Below are positions 62,527 through 64,000 of a stretch of DNA of 64,000 nucleotides, in pieces. The translations under genes and the position numbers were made by a program. Where the stretch lies: the NCBI GenBank assembly GCA_028280565.1, contig JANQLQ010000057.1, positions 21,268-85,267 of the forward strand. Reading direction: 5' to 3'. Position 1 is the first letter of the stretch, and every line of letters begins with the position of its first letter. The notes under the pieces are model-generated. The model was not told where the DNA came from. It saw nothing but the letters and a program-made list of their open reading frames with translations, and searched no databases. The DNA is from Fulvivirga sp. Lineage in GTDB: Bacteria; Bacteroidota; Bacteroidia; Cytophagales; Cyclobacteriaceae.

Positions 62527-63762
62527 ATGGAACTAAAAAACAACGTATACAAAATACAGGGCATCAATGTGAAGGATATCGCCAAAGAGTTTGGCACACC
62601 CCTTTATGTATATGACGCTGAGAAGATCATTAACCAGCTTCAAACATTGAAAAATGCCTTTTCGAACCAAAACGTAAAGATAAAATACGCCGCTAAGGCG
62701 CTTACCAATGTTTCTATCCTGAAGCTTATGAAGAAACATGGTGCCGGCGTAGACGTAGTATCTGCCCAAGAAGCAGACCTGGCCCTGAAGGCCGGTTTCG
62801 ATCCCAAGGACATCCTATTCACACCGAACTGTGTGTCCTTTGATGAAATACAGGAGGGTGTGGAAAAGGGGTTAGTGATCAACATTGATAACATCTCGAT
62901 CTTAGAGCAATTTGGACATAAATACAGGGATACGGTTCCTTGCTGTGTGCGGCTTAACCCCCATATTATGGCGGGAGGAAATACCAAGATATCTACCGGT
63001 CATGTAGATTCTAAGTTCGGGATCTCCATTTACCAGCTTCCACACCTGCTCCGTGTGATCAAGTCAAATCATATTGATGTTGTTGGTTTGCATATGCATA
63101 CAGGGTCGGACATATTAGATGCCGATGTATTTCTCAAAATGGCCGAGATCCTATTTGGGATAGCCCAGGACTTCCCTAACCTGCAATTCGTTGATTTTGG
63201 CAGTGGTTTTAAAGTAGGGTATAAGCCAGGGGATATTACCACCAACATATATGACCTTGGAGTGAAGCTAGGCAAAGCTTTTGATGACTTTTGTAATAAC
63301 TATGGCCGCAAACTGGAGATGTGGTTTGAGCCGGGCAAATACTTGGTAAGCGAAGCAGGGCTCTTCCTGGCAAAAGTGAATGTGATCAAGACCACCCCAG
63401 CCACAGCATTTGTAGGGGTGGACTCTGGCATGAATCATTTGTTAAGGCCCATGATGTACGATGCATACCATGAGATCGTGAACGTATCCAACCCTAATGG
63501 AATACAGCGGGTATACACCGTAGTGGGCTACATCTGCGAAACAGACACCTTCGGCTGGGACAGGAAAATACACGAGGTACGCGAAGGAGACCTTTTGGCC
63601 ATAAAGAATGCCGGGGCCTATGGGTTTTCCATGGCTTCAAACTACAATTCCAGGTACCGACCCGCTGAAATACTCGTCTATAGCGGAAAGGCCCACTTGA
63701 TCCGCGAACGGGAAAACATGGAGGATATCTTAAGAAAACAAGTTGAAATTGATCTAGAGTAG
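62527..63762 (+). CDS. lysA: Diaminopimelate decarboxylase
   Basis: A 411-residue PLP enzyme (fold III) that makes lysine from meso-diaminopimelate. Lys57 in KYAAKALTN is the PLP-binding residue (normally YxxKAN). HMHTGSD, FVDFGSGFKV, WFEPGKYLVSEAG and GYICETDTFGWDR mark the rest of the active site. The length is typical. It begins with ATG 62527 after aagg, and is monocistronic here. Confidence 0.95.
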   Translation: MELKNNVYKIQGINVKDIAKEFGTPLYVYDAEKIINQLQTLKNAFSNQNVKIKYAAKALTNVSILKLMKKHGAGVDVVSAQEADLALKAGFDPKDILFTPNCVSFDEIQEGVEKGLVINIDNISILEQFGHKYRDTVPCCVRLNPHIMAGGNTKISTGHVDSKFGISIYQLPHLLRVIKSNHIDVVGLHMHTGSDILDADVFLKMAEILFGIAQDFPNLQFVDFGSGFKVGYKPGDITTNIYDLGVKLGKAFDDFCNNYGRKLEMWFEPGKYLVSEAGLFLAKVNVIKTTPATAFVGVDSGMNHLLRPMMYDAYHEIVNVSNPNGIQRVYTVVGYICETDTFGWDRKIHEVREGDLLAIKNAGAYGFSMASNYNSRYRPAEILVYSGKAHLIRERENMEDILRKQVEIDLE

Positions 63763-63801
63763 GCCAGGGTGGTAGTTAGGTTATCCAATGATTCACGCCT
63801 T

Positions 63802-63958
63802 GGATATCCTAGTTCTCCTTTGTTACATTCAATTATTGGATAGACAGGGATTTAATGATAATGGAGCCCGTTGGATATCCTCATCAAAAACGAAAAAAAC
63901 TTTCTTTATCGTCATTCCTGCCGGCCTTGCAGGGTGAGCGATGCGCGAGAGCAGGAAT
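63802..63958. repeat. TTGGATATCC direct repeats and an attcctgc inverted repeat
   Basis: After lysA, ttggatatcct occurs near 63802 and again near 63871. Further on, attcctgc (63914-63921) and gcaggaat (63951-63958) form inverted arms around a GC-rich centre, the common 'cattcctgc..gcaggaatc' type of dispersed palindrome in bacteria. No gene is seen in 63763-64000. Confidence 0.5.
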
Positions 63959-64000
63959 CTACTGTGTCGTTGAACGTGAACCTTTTTTTGAATGTACTGG

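Noticed and set aside
1..64000. tRNA, rRNA, CRISPR, intact IS or prophage
   Set aside because: No clover-leaf, conserved rRNA segment, spaced direct-repeat array, transposase or phage gene was recognised.

Overview
The window looks like a chromosomal segment of a marine-type member of the Bacteroidota, most likely the order Cytophagales. Evidence: a type IX secretion pair (porU-porV) and a T9SS-sorted FG-GAP protein, a TonB receptor with a carboxypeptidase-like N-terminal domain, a LytS/LytTR pair, several lipoproteins and outer-membrane barrels, promoter elements of the Bacteroidota type (TAnnTTTG, once with an upstream TTTG), and a proton-pump rhodopsin next to blh. No tRNA, rRNA, CRISPR array, phage or intact transposase was seen. 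The species cannot be named from the sequence alone.

Layout. 0-8 kb: the tail of an ABC permease, a first copy of a dispersed repeat, then homogentisate dioxygenase with an S41 protease, a hemerythrin-like protein abutting ruvX, and def with an aminotransferase and an omega-amidase-like nitrilase. 8-18 kb: an FG-GAP T9SS substrate with a small coupled gene, murF, a repeat copy cut off beside a 263-bp inverted-repeat element, yicC, a large TolB/Omp85-like protein and an FAD oxidoreductase. 18-25 kb: an MBL hydrolase, pssA, porU, porV and an M16 homologue without its zinc motif. 26-38 kb: a fatty-acid desaturase, two tandem lipoproteins with an outer-membrane barrel, mutS, a secreted alpha/alpha-toroid protein, a TraB/GumN protein, and a small cluster with an ABA4-like membrane protein and an SDR. 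38-43 kb: a TonB receptor divergent from a LytS/LytTR pair. 43-47 kb: two divergent radical SAM genes. 48-51 kb: rhodopsin, blh and a GbsR/MarR-type regulator in one apparent operon. 51-54 kb: a RES/Xre toxin-antitoxin pair and a membrane nucleotidyl cyclase. 54-64 kb: a zinc-ribbon membrane protein, rimP-nusA-infB behind a leader hairpin, an M28 peptidase, an unusual HisA homologue and lysA.

The most interesting points are these. (1) The rhodopsin has proton-pump residues D86/T90/E97, a green-tuning Met94, and Gly153 at the position that opens the carotenoid-antenna window in xanthorhodopsin. It is followed by a perfect 10-bp hairpin, blh and a regulator gene. (2) A roughly 320-bp noncoding repeat occurs five times, always in the same orientation and four times between convergent genes, with a conserved U-rich/A-rich hairpin in three copies. 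(3) A Bacteroidota promoter and a terminator-like hairpin precede rimP-nusA-infB, which suggests attenuation. (4) The HisA homologue lacks the usual N-terminal catalytic Asp. (5) Several palindromic or inverted-repeat elements lie at 12.0, 33.2 and 34.8 kb, and a strong terminator without an obvious upstream gene lies at 62.4 kb.

Most core genes are recognised from clear motifs. Several cluster-level functions (the radical SAM pair, the ABA4 cluster, the tandem lipoproteins) cannot be assigned from sequence alone.
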